A stretch of 64,000 nucleotides of DNA from Tetracentron sinense (Eukaryota > Streptophyta > Magnoliopsida > Trochodendrales > Trochodendraceae). The DNA lies in the NCBI GenBank assembly GCA_015143295.1, contig CM026565.1:10910041-10974040 (forward strand), given 5' to 3'. Under the pieces are notes generated by a model that saw only the letters and a list, made by a program, of their open reading frames with translations, made no database searches and was not told the origin of the DNA. Position numbers and translations under genes: made by a program. Below, one piece after another: positions 11,499 through 22,830 of this stretch. Each line of letters starts with the position of its first letter. Within the stretch, counting starts at the first letter, position 1.

Positions 11499-13392
11499 TG
11501 TCACGACCCAAAATACCCCCTAGGAGTTAGGGATACTTTGACTCGTGACCACTGTATCATACCTCCAAATGATACATAAGGCACACATAAAAACCTGCCA
11601 GAGTACAGGGAATGCATAGCGGAAATGATTAAAACACATAGTGGAGGCAACATATAACTCATCATAGCGGAAGCCAAAATAAAGAACTAAATACTCAATT
11701 AATCGGTCCAAGTTTGAACCGACAAGATAACATTGTATAAGTTATCCAACATGTGGAGTAGACAAGTCCCACTCTCACTTAACAAAATATCAAGTCTTCT
11801 AACTAATAGATTCAACAAAAGTCACGTCATTACACCTATCTAATGAGCCGCCATCCTGGTAATGGTCCATAGAAGGCTCCGGGTCATTAATACTCTTCCT
11901 CTACCCAGGCTCCGTACCGCACAAATCAAAGGAACCCAGGCACCTACCGATGATAACAAATATTGGCTGAGCATCGAATACTCAGCGTATACAAACTACT
12001 AACAATAAAGCAATAATAGCATGGAGCATGCGAATCATGAAGAATGAAATCCTTAAACATATCAAAACGTGGAAACCGTAAAGTAACACATGTGATGAAA
12101 TCCGAAACCAAAACCGTGTGAGTCATGCGATAATCATAGCCTTGTGAGTTCTTAGAGTTCATAGAGTTCGTGGAGTTCCTTAGAGTCGTTTATGATCCAT
12201 AGAGACATAGAGCAATACCATAGAGCAAAACCATAGAGCCAATACCATAGAGATCTTAGAGCAATTTCATTTATGATCCTTCTGAGCTTGTGAGACGATC
12301 TTAGACATTATCATAGAGTTCATGTGAGTGTATCATGATCCTTTTGAGCTTGTGAAACCGATCTAAGAGATATCATAGAGTTGCTTGAAATCATTCATAT
12401 AAGTCATTCATTCAAAACCCTTTTCATACTTTGAGAAATCCACAGAAAAACCTCAGTTCATGCGAGACATGCGAACATATGAGCATATGAGAATGACAAC
12501 ATGTTTAAACACCCAAAAACCCTTAGAGGCATTTACACAAACACATAGAGTGCATAATAGTGATAGCTTACATCCAAGTATAAAAATAACATCCCACACC
12601 ATAACCAAGCAAGGCTTATAGTATAGAATGAGAAGAAAAACATATGGTAACTAGTAGTATCACTAGATTGGTAGTAGAGTGTATCTACCTTGATGAAATT
12701 AGTGAATTTGATTCCAAAAGCTTGGAACACATGAAGACCTCGAGTTCTTTGAAAAGAAACACCAAAGGAATGGAAGGAACTTGACCTCCCTTCAAGCTTG
12801 AGCAAAAACCTAGCTTCTCTCCTTCTCCTCTCAATCTCTTTCAAAATAGTGTACTAAGGGTTTCTGAAACCATAAGGCACGAACAAGCCTTATATAGGCA
12901 AAGGGGTAGTGGCTAAAGACTTAAAAACCCTTAATGAAGAAAATCTGCGTATAACGATCGATCGGTGGCTGACCGAACGATCGGTGGTTTCAACCGAGTG
13001 ATCGGTTAAAAACACCCTCTCTGGAATTTTTCCCGATACAAATTAGTTAATGGTTGATAGCTACCGAGCGATTAGTATAAGACCGGTCGATCGGTGGTTA
13101 TCACTGAGCGATCGGTGTAAGACCGATCGATCGATGGTTATCACCGAGCGATCTGTGATCCCCTGTTTTGGTTCAAAACCCTATTTTCACTACTTGGATC
13201 TTCTCCAATCCCATTTCCAACACCTTTTATGCTTTAAACACACTCCTTAAGGACATGTAGACCTATTAAATCATGCACACCATAAATCCAAACATTTCCA
13301 TTAGTATAAAACCCACAAGTGTATAAGACCACACTTGAACACTATTCACACACTATTCACTACTTAGTGAAACGAAGATTCGGGATTCTACA
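11499..13392 (-). repeat. Element A middle LTR, complete
   Basis: 1,894 bp, TGTCACGACCC...ATTCTACA, with TG...CA ends. It carries the GCTGAG/CTCAGC hairpin (11966-11986), a minus-strand TATA box (12889-12898) and the palindrome array (about 12953-13158). It serves as the 5' LTR of copy 1 and the 3' LTR of copy 2, the hallmark of an LTR-sharing tandem. Confidence 0.95.
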
Positions 13393-13483
13393 TCCCTCCC
13401 CCCTTACAAGAATTTCGTCCTCGAAATTAGAACGACACCAAAAAGCACAACAAAAACAAAATACAAAAAATCCAACATAGAAA

Positions 13484-16400
13484 CTATACAAACAAGTGAG
13501 GGTACTTTTCCTTCACTTCGACTTCTTGCTCCCATGTAGCCTCTTCCTTGGAATGATGTTGCCATTTCACGAGGACTAACGGGATAGTCTTGGTGCGCAA
13601 GACTTGATCTTGACGATCCAAGATCTGAACTGGTTGCTCAACCAAAGTGAGATCCTCTCGAATCTCCACGGGATCAAGAGCAATGACGTGAGACGGATCC
13701 GTAATGTATTTCCTAAGCATAGAAACGTGAAATACATTATGGACTGCTGCCATGTGAGGCGGTAGGGCTACCCTGTAAGCAACCTCACCAACCCTAGTGA
13801 TGATCTCAAATGGCCCCACGTACCTAGGGCTGAGCTTTCCCTTCTTCCCGAATCGCATGATTCCCCGACTCAGTGAAATCTTCACAAAGACCCGATCCCC
13901 AACTTGGAATTCCAAATCTCTGTGGCGAGTGTCCGCATAGCTCTTCTGCGTATCCTGAGCAGTTTTCAATCGCTCCCTGATTACCTTGACCCTTTTTGTA
14001 GTCCGCTCAATCAATTCAGGACCAAGAACTTTCTCTCACCAACTTCATCCCAATATAGAGGGGATCTACAACTCCGACCATACAGAGCTTCAAAATGCAC
14101 AATTTGGATGCTTGCCTGGTAACTGTTGTTGTAGGCAAACTCAACCAACGGCAAGTGTTCCACCCAACTGTCCTGAAAGTCCAGCATACAAGCTCGGAGC
14201 AAATCCTCTACAACCTGATTTACCCGTTTAGTTTGCCCAACGGTTTGAGGATGAAAGGTGGTGCTAAAATCTAAAAGAGAACCCATAGCACTCTGAAAAG
14301 TTTTCGAGAACCTTGAAGTAAACCTAGGATCTCGATCAGACACAATGGAAACCGGCACCCCGTGTAGACAGACCACGTCCTTAGCATACGAGGCTACCAA
14401 CTGATTCAAACTGAAAGTAGTCTGGTATGGAAGAAAGTGTGCAGACTTTGTTAATCTATCAACTATCACCCAAATAGCATTGGAGCCCTTCACTGTCTGC
14501 AGCAAACCCACGATGAAATCCATCGAGATATTCTCCCATTTCCATTCCGGAATAGGGAGGGACTGTAAAAGACCAGCCGACCTTCACCTGCTAGCACACC
14601 AAACATCTAGAAACATATTCGACGACTTCTCTCTTCATGTTTTGCCACCAGTAGTGCCTCTCGAGATTCTGGTACAACATGGTACCTCCCGGATGTACCG
14701 TGTACTTGGATCGGTGAGCCACGTCCAAGATCTCACTCCTGAACGCCATGTCGACGGGAACGCACAACCTGCCTTTGAATGTGATAGCACCATCACCATT
14801 CAAAGCAAACTCCTGACTGCCACTGCTAACCGACCTATCTCAGTAAGCAAGCAACTCAACATCCGAATTTTGCAACTCCTTGATCCGGTGCAAGATATGC
14901 GGCATAACTGAGATTTTGACATCACCGGCCCATAGGTAACATGCCTGAGAGTAGTGTCTAAGTTACACATATCATTCAATAACTTCCACTCTTGTACTCT
15001 CAAGTGAGCCATAACCCCGTAAGGTTTCCTACTAAGTACATCGGCTACTACGTTTGCTTTACCTGGATGGTACTGAATGGAACAATTATAGTCCTTCATG
15101 AACTCCATCCAACGATGCTACCTCATATTCAGTTCTTTCTGCAAGAAGAGATACTTCAAGCTCTTGTGATCCGTGAACACAACGAACTCTTCCCCATAGA
15201 GGTAGTGACGTCAAATTTTCAGCGCAAAGACGACTGCTGCAAGCTCTAAGTCGTATGTGGGGTAGTTCTGCTCATGCTCCTTCAAATGACAAGAAGCATA
15301 GGCAACCCCTGCTTATGCTGCATAAGAACACATCCAAGTCTGACAAGTGAAGCGCCACTGTAGACTTCAAAACCACCGCTCCTAGATGGAACTGTGAAAA
15401 TAGGGACTGTGGTAAGCCTCCTCTTCAACTCCAAGAAACTTGCTTCGCACTTGTCACTCCAGGTGAACTTAGCGTTCTTTCGCGTGAGGTAGGTAAGCGG
15501 AGCTGCTAAGTTGGAAAATCCTTCCACGAACCTCCTATAGTAACCTACCAGGCCGAGCAAATTACAAATCTTGGTAACACTCTTTGGCCTCTCCCAATTC
15601 ATCACTGCCTCAATCTTTGCATGATCGACTGAGATACCTTCGGTAGACACCAAATGACCAAGAAAAGATACCTTGTCTAGCCAGAGTTTGCAATACAAGG
15701 CAGAGATCTCTCGTGTGATCATCCTATGTCTGTGAATATATAAGGAAATCATCTACAAATACGATCACACACTGATCGAGAGACGATCTGAACACCCGGT
15801 TCATCAGGTCCATGAATGCAGCCGGCACGTTAGTCAGTCCAAAAGACATAACCAAAAACTCATAGTGACCGTATCGAGTTCTGAAAGCCGTCTTCAGAAT
15901 GTCTTCTTTCTTGATTTTCAACTGAATATAACCAGATCGAAGGTCAATCTTTGAGAAGAACTTTGCACCCTTTAACTGATCAAACAAGTCGTCAATCCGA
16001 GGCAATGGATAACGATTCTTGATTGTGACCTTGTTCAACTACCTATAGCCAATGCATATCCGCATCGACCCATCTTTCTTCTTCACGAAGAGCACTGAAG
16101 CTCCCCAAGGTGAGACACTTGGCTGGATAAAGCCAAGGCCTTGCAATTCTGCCAATTGGTCCTTTAACTCTTTGAGTTCGATAGGGGCCATCCTATACGA
16201 AGCCCTAGAAATTGGCGCCGTGCCTGGAGCTAGCTCAATCGCAAACTCAATTGCCCGATAGGGAGGTAACCCAGTAAGATCTCCAGAAAAACATCCATAT
16301 ACTCACATACCACCGGAATGGATGTGGAGTCTTGTACCTCTACATTCTCGAGACTGAGAGCTGCAAAGCGAGCAATGTCTCTCCTCTGAAGTCCCCTGAA

Positions 16401-16739
16401 ATGAAACGGCTTTAGCCCAGCGGGCTTAAAGTTCACCACCTTCTCGAAACACGCCACGTGTCCATGGTGAGCTGAGAGCCAATCCATACCTAGGATAACG
16501 TCGAAATCCCAGAATGATCAGGTCGACTAGCAACTCGTGCTACATGACTTGCACAACACTGCCCAGATACACTTTATCTGTCTCAACAGACTTGCCCAAT
16601 GGAGTTGAAATGGACAACTCCCAGGGTAGCTTACTCGGCTCGGACGTAAAGCCTTCGGCAAAACTAGGCGAGACTAATAAATGAGTAGATCCCGTATCAA
16701 TCAACACCTTTGCTAAACACTCATTTACTAGCAACGATC
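13484..16739 (-). pseudogene. Element A copy 2: pol remnant
   Basis: Same architecture as copy 1: protease DTG near 16690, RT FVDD near 15750, RNase H, integrase HHCC, integrase core, and a chromodomain that keeps its Trp in EEATWEQE (near 13540). The integrase glutamate is again lysine (14227-14229). One base is lost near 14035 and one near 16270 relative to copy 1. Stretches 14040-15300 and 16290-16740 are almost identical to copy 1, while about 15300-16260 differs by roughly one base in six or seven in places. Not functional. Confidence 0.9.
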
Positions 16740-16887
16740 CTCTGGATCATTGCTACTCAAGTTATAATTTGCTACATACATAATACATATTGACACACAC
16801 ATAACAATAAGCATTACATAGCATATATATATATACCAATACATCATGGCAATTCTAGAACTTTAACAATATCGAACTCGCACGTAC
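16740..16887 (-). other. Candidate intron between gag and protease, element A copy 2
   Basis: Same donor and acceptor as copy 1. It is 2 bp shorter because of a shorter AT dinucleotide run. Splicing in phase 1 of a glycine codon would restore the gag-to-protease frame. Confidence 0.65.
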
Positions 16888-18118
16888 CTTGCACAACATC
16901 ATCAGATGCCTGTGCGTCTCTGTCAGTCATGGCAAACACCCTGCCCTGATTAGCCTGATGAGGCTGCTGGGTGAGCGGCAAGGATCTAGAGGCCTGAGAT
17001 GAAGACCCCTGAAGCGTAGTCTGCCTGCCTGGAGGTCGGACTCCCTGTGGCCCAGTCTGTGACTGCTTACATGGGCAGTCCCGTATCACCTGACCAACCT
17101 CATCCCAGTGGAAGCATCCACCCGAAAATCTTTGGCAATCCCTAGTCTTGTGTCGACGGCCACATGCGGTATACTCCTCAAAAGCCTGTGATGTGGAGGA
17201 AGCTAGAGGCATAACCCTCGCAGCCTGTAACGTCGTAGGACGCAGTGCCTGAGGCACGAAATGAGACCTCTGAGCCGACATCGACTAAGAGAACTGGTAT
17301 GGTGCAGTCCTACTCCTCTTCTCGAACTGTGAAGAACCACTAGATTGACCCCGAGACAGGCTTCTCCCAAAGCCATTATCTCTTCTCCTGATGAACTCTT
17401 CTGCATTTTTCTCGGCGATCTTCGCCTTTCCCACTATCTCTCTCCAAGGTTCCACTTGGAGAATGGACACCCTATCTCGGATGAAAGCCTTCAACCCCAT
17501 TTCAAACTTCCTGGCCCGCAGGTCTTCAGTCGCAACCAAATGCGGAGCAAATCTTGATAACTCCGTGAACTTAGCCTCATACTCGGCCACGTTCATCGCT
17601 CCCTGTTGCAAAAGTAAAAACTCCCTCGCCTTCTGTTCCCGAATGAATCTAGGAAAATACTTCTCATGGAAGGTTTCTAGGAACTCCGCCCATGTCCAGG
17701 GTTCCCCTGCCTTTGCAACATCTCTTCGCCTTTGGGCAACTCTCCACTAATGTTCGGCTTCACCTTCCATCACGAAGGAAGCCCATTCAACCTGTTGCTC
17801 CTCAGTACATCGGAGAGCCCGAAAGGTATTCTCTAGCTGGATAATCCAAGCCTCTGCCACCATTGGGTCCAGAGTACCATAGAAAGTAGGAGGCCGTAGT
17901 TTCCGGAAAGCTTTAAGTCCCACGGTGTGATGCACCGACGGAGGCACAGGAGTAGTCGGTGGGGTAGGAGTATTCACAGCAGGTCTAGCTGCCAAAAAAG
18001 CCAAGGTCTCTGCTATAAAATCCATAGCATTCATAAAGTAAAGCGGCTCTTCCTCTCTCGGAACCTCACCCTCGGATCTCTGAGTATGGTAACCACAATC
18101 CCGATTGCCGCGTCTCAT
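16888..18118 (-). pseudogene. Element A copy 2: gag remnant
   Basis: Starts MRRG at 18118. It shares both TAG stops with copy 1 (17747-17749 and about 17282-17284) and the damaged zinc knuckle, but lacks the copy 1 frameshift, so the block 17611-17285 is open. The near-complete identity to copy 1 across gag points to recent duplication or conversion. Confidence 0.9.
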
Positions 18119-18516
18119 GATGTAAAATCCTGATATCAATGGCAAAACAGGAGTCTAACTTGGATACCAATCCTCACACAACATATAGCAATTCAATAAA
18201 CATGAAATGCTATTAACACATATAGTATACATTGAAGTATACACATAATCATATAATTATAACTTAGAGTTTTCTAGCATAGTTAAAATCCTTGTGTTGG
18301 GCATCTACCTTTTTCCTTTGGAATAAGACTAAGGACATGGTCTAGACTAGCACCTAGACTAAGATTCTAGACCAACCTAAGGATTTGCTTGACACCGGTT
18401 ACGTCGTCGTAACAAGCCTAACACAAACAAGTCCATCTGAGTTCTAAATTCAACTCAAAGAATTGACCTCCGCTTAGCTCAAGGGAAACTGATCCCTAGA
18501 GCTTTGATACCAAATC
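18119..18516 (-). other. Element A copy 2 leader with primer-binding site
   Basis: Non-coding leader between the third LTR and gag. The PBS is at 18500-18512 (minus strand TGGTATCAAAGC), separated from the LTR end by a short spacer. Confidence 0.8.
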
Positions 18517-19178
18517 TGTCACGACCCAAAATACCCCCTAGGAGTTAGGGATACTTTGACTCGTGACCACTGTATCATACCTCCAAATGATACATAAGGC
18601 ACACATAAAAACCTGCCAGAGTACATGGAATGCATAGCGGAAATGATTTAAAACACATAGTGGAGGCAAAATATAACTCATCATAGCGGAAGCCAAAATA
18701 AAGAACTAAATACTCCAATTAATCGGTCCAAGTTTGAACCGACAAGATACAATTGTATAAGTATCCAACATGTGGAGTAGACAAGTCCCACTCTCACTTA
18801 ACAAAATATCAAGTCTTCTAACTAATAGATTCAACAAAAGTCAACGTCATTACACCTATCTAATGAGCCGCCATCCTGGTAATGGTCCATAGAAGGCTCC
18901 GGGTCATAATACTCTTCCTCTACCCAAGGCTCCGTACCGCACAAATCAAAAGGAACCCAGGCACCTACCGATGATAACAAATATTGGCTGAGCATCGAAT
19001 ACTCAGCGTATACAAACTACTAACAATAAAGCAATAATAGCATGGAGCATGCGAATCATGGAGAATGAGATCCTTAAACATATCAAAGCGTGGAAACCGT
19101 AAAATAACACATGTGATGAAATCCGAAACCAAAACTGTGTGAGTCATGCGATAATCATAGCCTTGTGAGTTCTTAGAG
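18517..19178 (-). repeat. Element A right LTR, truncated
   Basis: TGTCACGACCC start, matching the first roughly 660 bp of the middle LTR including the GCTGAG/CTCAGC hairpin (18987-19007). Homology stops after CTTAGAG at 19178, and sequence of the family B LTR begins at the next base. Confidence 0.9.
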
Positions 19179-19795
19179 CTTCTCTCATGTATACGGCCTC
19201 CGTAGTCCTACTTAATGACATCCAATTTTGACGAAACTTTAGGTGACCGAACTTGGGGCAGTCCGACACCTACTGTAAAAATTTTGGGCAAAAATACTGA
19301 GTTTGGACAGCTGCACTTTAGTCTGAAAGAAATTTACAAAACCCACTAATTTTCTAATTACGGACACAAAACATGTTGTCATTTCTTCATATGAGATAAT
19401 TAACTGCTGAAACGACAGACGGTCGTACTTACGACCGACCGGCACGTTGTGGTAGCAATCATATAGATTTCTATTAGAATCCCCAATAATTATGAAGTCC
19501 CATTAAATTCTGAAAAAATCTTGAATTTCCTGATTTTCTCAATTTTCTTACATTTAAGACTCCCGCGGTCTCGCAAATTGATAAGCGATGGAACTGGAAC
19601 GATAGGTGATCATCCAAATAGTCGACCCGTACATTGTGCATGATTTTTGAGGAAAAACACTGAAGTTTTACTAGTACAATCCAATCCCAAACAAAACCTA
19701 CTTTTTTACCAATTTAACAAATAATTAACTAATTAACCTCCATTAAGGACCCATAAATGCATAATTTTATTATATTAAAATTCTGGGTCGTTACA
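19179..19795 (-). repeat. Family B LTR fragment (U3 end)
   Basis: Matches the last roughly 615 bp of the element B LTRs (26918-27532 and about 44475-45090), including the final CTGGGTCGTTACA. It ends precisely at 19795, where Sirevirus integrase coding sequence resumes. The fragment is therefore the right edge of a second family B insertion whose left part was lost, along with most of the element A LTR it now abuts. A 5-bp duplication, if kept, would be TAAAC (19796-19800); its partner is not visible. Confidence 0.85.
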
Positions 19796-19796
19796 T

Positions 19797-22361
19797 AAAC
19801 AAATCAAATCTTCTTTCAAAAAGAAACTAGTAATATCTACTTCTAGACCTCTAGAATTATTGCATATGGACTTATTTGGACCTAATGATGTTGCTAGTTT
19901 AGCCGGTAAACTTTATGCGTTTGTCATTGTTGATGACTACTCTAGATTTACTTGAGTTTTATTTATATCTCATAAAAATGAAGTGCGTATCTTATTTGAA
20001 AATTTCTGTAAAAGAGTACAAAATAAAAAAGGTTACTCCATTAATGCTATCAGAAGTGAAAGAGGTGGAGAATTCAAGAACAAAGAGCTTGAATCCTTTT
20101 GTGAGAAAAATGGTTTTAACCATAATTTCTCTGCCCCTAGAGCTCCTTAACAAAATGGAGTAGTGGAAAGAAAGAATAGATCTTTACAAGAAATGGATAG
20201 GACCATGTTAAATGAACATAACTTACCTAACTATTTTTGGGCTGAAGCTATTAACACTTCTTATTATGTAATTAATAGAGTGGTAATTAGAAATAAATTA
20301 AACAAAACTCATTGTGAACTTTGGCATGGTAGATCACCTTATATCGGTTACTTCAAAGTTTTTGGTTATAAATGTTTTATTCTAAATAGTAAACCAAACT
20401 TGGAGAAATTTGAACCAAAATCAAGTGAAGAAATTTTTCTTGGTTACGCTACTAATAGCAAAGCCTATAGAGTGTTTAATAAAACATCCTTAGTTGTTGA
20501 AGAATCTATGCATGTCATTTTTGATGAATCCAATCCTTTCAAATCTAAAAATCTTGAAGATGATGAATAAGCTAACAAATTAGAAAACCTATCCAAGGTT
20601 GTAGCAAAATTGGAAATCAACAAAGAAGAAAATGCAAATCTAGATAATGTTATTAAATTAGAAGATGAAAATTTAGAAGAAAATGAAGAAGATAATGAAA
20701 TTCATCTACCTAAGACATGGAGATTAATTAAAGATCATCCTAAAGAATAAATTCTTGGTAGTATGGATCAAGGTGTAAGAACTAAAAGAAACATATGTAA
20801 TAACCTTGCATTCCTCTATCAAATTGAACCTAAGAATGCTCTTGAACCAATTAATGATGAATCTTGGGGAATAGCTATGCAAGAAGAATTAAACCAATTT
20901 AAAAGAAATCAAGTGTGGAACTTAGTGCCTAGACCTAAAAGCAAATCTATAATAGGTACTAAATGGGTCTTTAGAAATAAAAATGATGAAGAATGAAATA
21001 TTGTTAAAAATAAATCTAGACTAGTAGCTCAAGGTTACAATCAAGAAGAGGGGATTGATTATGATGAAACATTTGCCCCAGTTAGTAGACTTGAAGCTAT
21101 TAGGATGTTGCTTGCTTATGCTTGTTATAAGGATTTTGAACTTTATCAAATGGATGTTAAAAGTACCTTCTTAAATGGATTTATTTCTGAAGAAGTATAT
21201 GTAGAACAACCGCCTTGTTTTGAGAATCACAAAATGCCTAATCATGTTTTCAAACTCACTAAAACTCTCTATGGTTTAAAGCAAGCTCCTAGAGCTTGGT
21301 ATGATAGACTTAGTGGTTTCCTACTTGAAAAGGAGTACATTAGAGGTAAAATTGATACCACCTTATTCATAAAATCCAAAAATAATGATATGCTTTTAGT
21401 TCAAATCTATGTTGATGACATCATTTTTGGATCCACTAATGAATCCATTTGTCAAGAATTTGCTAAGACAATGCAAGATGAATTTGAAATGAGCATGATG
21501 GGAGAACTAACTTTCTTCCTTGGACTTCAAATCAAGCAATCTAAGGAAGACATTTTCATAAGTCAAGGTAAATACACTAGAGAACTGCTAAAGAAGTTTG
21601 GTATGGACAACTCAAAGAATGCTGATATTCCTATGAGTCCAATTACAAAGCTGGATAAAGATGAAAAAGGCTTGAATGTGGAAGAAACAAAATATCAAGG
21701 TATGATTGGTAGTTTACTATATTTAACTGCTTGTAGGCCTGATATTATGTTTAGTATTTGTATATGTGCTAGATTTCAAGCTAATCCTAAAGAATCAAAC
21801 ATGACTGCCATAAAAAGAATCTTCAAATACTTAATTGGAACAATTGATTTAGGACTTTGGTATCCTAAGAACACATCATTAGAACTAGTTAGCTATTCTG
21901 ATGCAGACTTTACTGGCTGCAAAATTGATCGGAAGAGCACTAGTGGCTCATGTCACTTCTTAGGACACTCCTTAATTTCATGGTCATGTAAGAAACAAAA
22001 CTCTGTAGCTCTATCAACAGCTGAGGCTGAATATGTAGCAGCTGGGAGTTGCTGTGCTCAAACATTATACATGAAACAATAATTAGAAGACTTCAAATTA
22101 CTTTATGATAAGATTCCAATTAAATGTGATAACACAAGTGCGATATGTATGACAAAGAATCCAATCCAACATTCAAGAACAAAACATATTGAAATAAGAT
22201 ATCATTTCATAAGGGATCATGTTCAAAATGGAGATGTAATGTTGGAATTTATTGAAACTAACAACCAACTTGCAGACATATTCACTAAACCTCTCCCTTA
22301 TGAAAGATTCAATAAGTTAAGAAGAGAATTAGGCATGGAAAATCTTGATGACATCAATTGA
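19797..22361 (+). pseudogene. Sirevirus pol remnant: integrase, RT, RNase H
   Basis: A single frame (19797 onward) reads through with stops at 19953-19955, 20148-20150, 20568-20570, 20748-20750, 20994-20996 and 22080-22082. The integrase core begins near LLHMDLFGP (19857-19883). The second catalytic position, expected Asp in SDxGGEF, is Glu (20058-20060). The third is the Glu of VVERKNR (about 20160-20180). RT spans about 20840-21640 with YVDDIIFGS intact (21409-21435). RNase H follows with SDADFTGC and [13 protein letters not shown], ending at ADIFTKPL near 22270-22300. The 325-residue open block 21105-22082 is the best-preserved part. The enzyme would copy element RNA into DNA and integrate it; this copy cannot. 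Confidence 0.9.
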
Positions 22362-22830
22362 AAAATATGCCTAAAGAAGAGCAAAGTAAAATCTTTATGT
22401 GAAAATTGATTGATTATGCTTGTGTCATATCTTAACTTGATATGAAGTTTCTCATGTTTTAAAATGGCTTAAAATCTTTTACAAAAGGTTTTTAATGCTT
22501 AAGAAAATCATCCAGTTAACCAAAATTTGATTTTTTCAATTTTTGCATGGACTCGTCGATGAGTCCTCTCCACTCAGCAACGAGTAAGTTACAGGTTTTT
22601 TAATTTCTTGTTTCGGGATCCACTCGACGACGAGTATGCTGATTTTCTTCAGGTTTTGAAGCCACTCGACGATGAGTCTGACCTACTCGCCGATGAGTGC
22701 CCTCGAGACTATAAATTTTAACCTAAATTTTTAACTATTCACTATTCAATTGTTCAAAAATATCTTTTCCCTCGTAATCTTCTATCCTCTAATCTTCTTC
22801 CTTAACCTTCAAATCCTCATCTCATCCCGT
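22362..22830 (+). other. Sirevirus pol-env spacer with palindromic repeats
   Basis: No coding signal. Between 22550 and 22705 lie five copies of a near-palindrome of the form ACTCGNCGANGAGT, in otherwise AT-rich sequence. The rest is T-rich and pyrimidine-rich up to the start of the env-like ORF. Confidence 0.6.

Larger units (their letters stand above)
4973..19178 (-). mobile_element. Element A: tandem Tekay-type chromovirus, LTR-int-LTR-int-LTR
   Basis: Two internal regions (6375-11498 and 13393-18516) and three LTR copies (4973-6374 truncated, 11499-13392 complete, 18517-19178 truncated) repeat with a period of about 7,018 bp. All are in minus orientation. The domain order gag - PR - RT - RH - IN - chromodomain on the minus strand identifies a Ty3/gypsy chromovirus. 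Such tandems are usually explained by unequal recombination between LTRs. Both copies share the same inactivating changes (gag Trp to TAG at 10730/17747, gag TAG at 10266/17282, integrase Glu to Lys), so duplication followed inactivation. Both outer LTRs are cut short, so no target-site duplication can be read. Confidence 0.92.
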
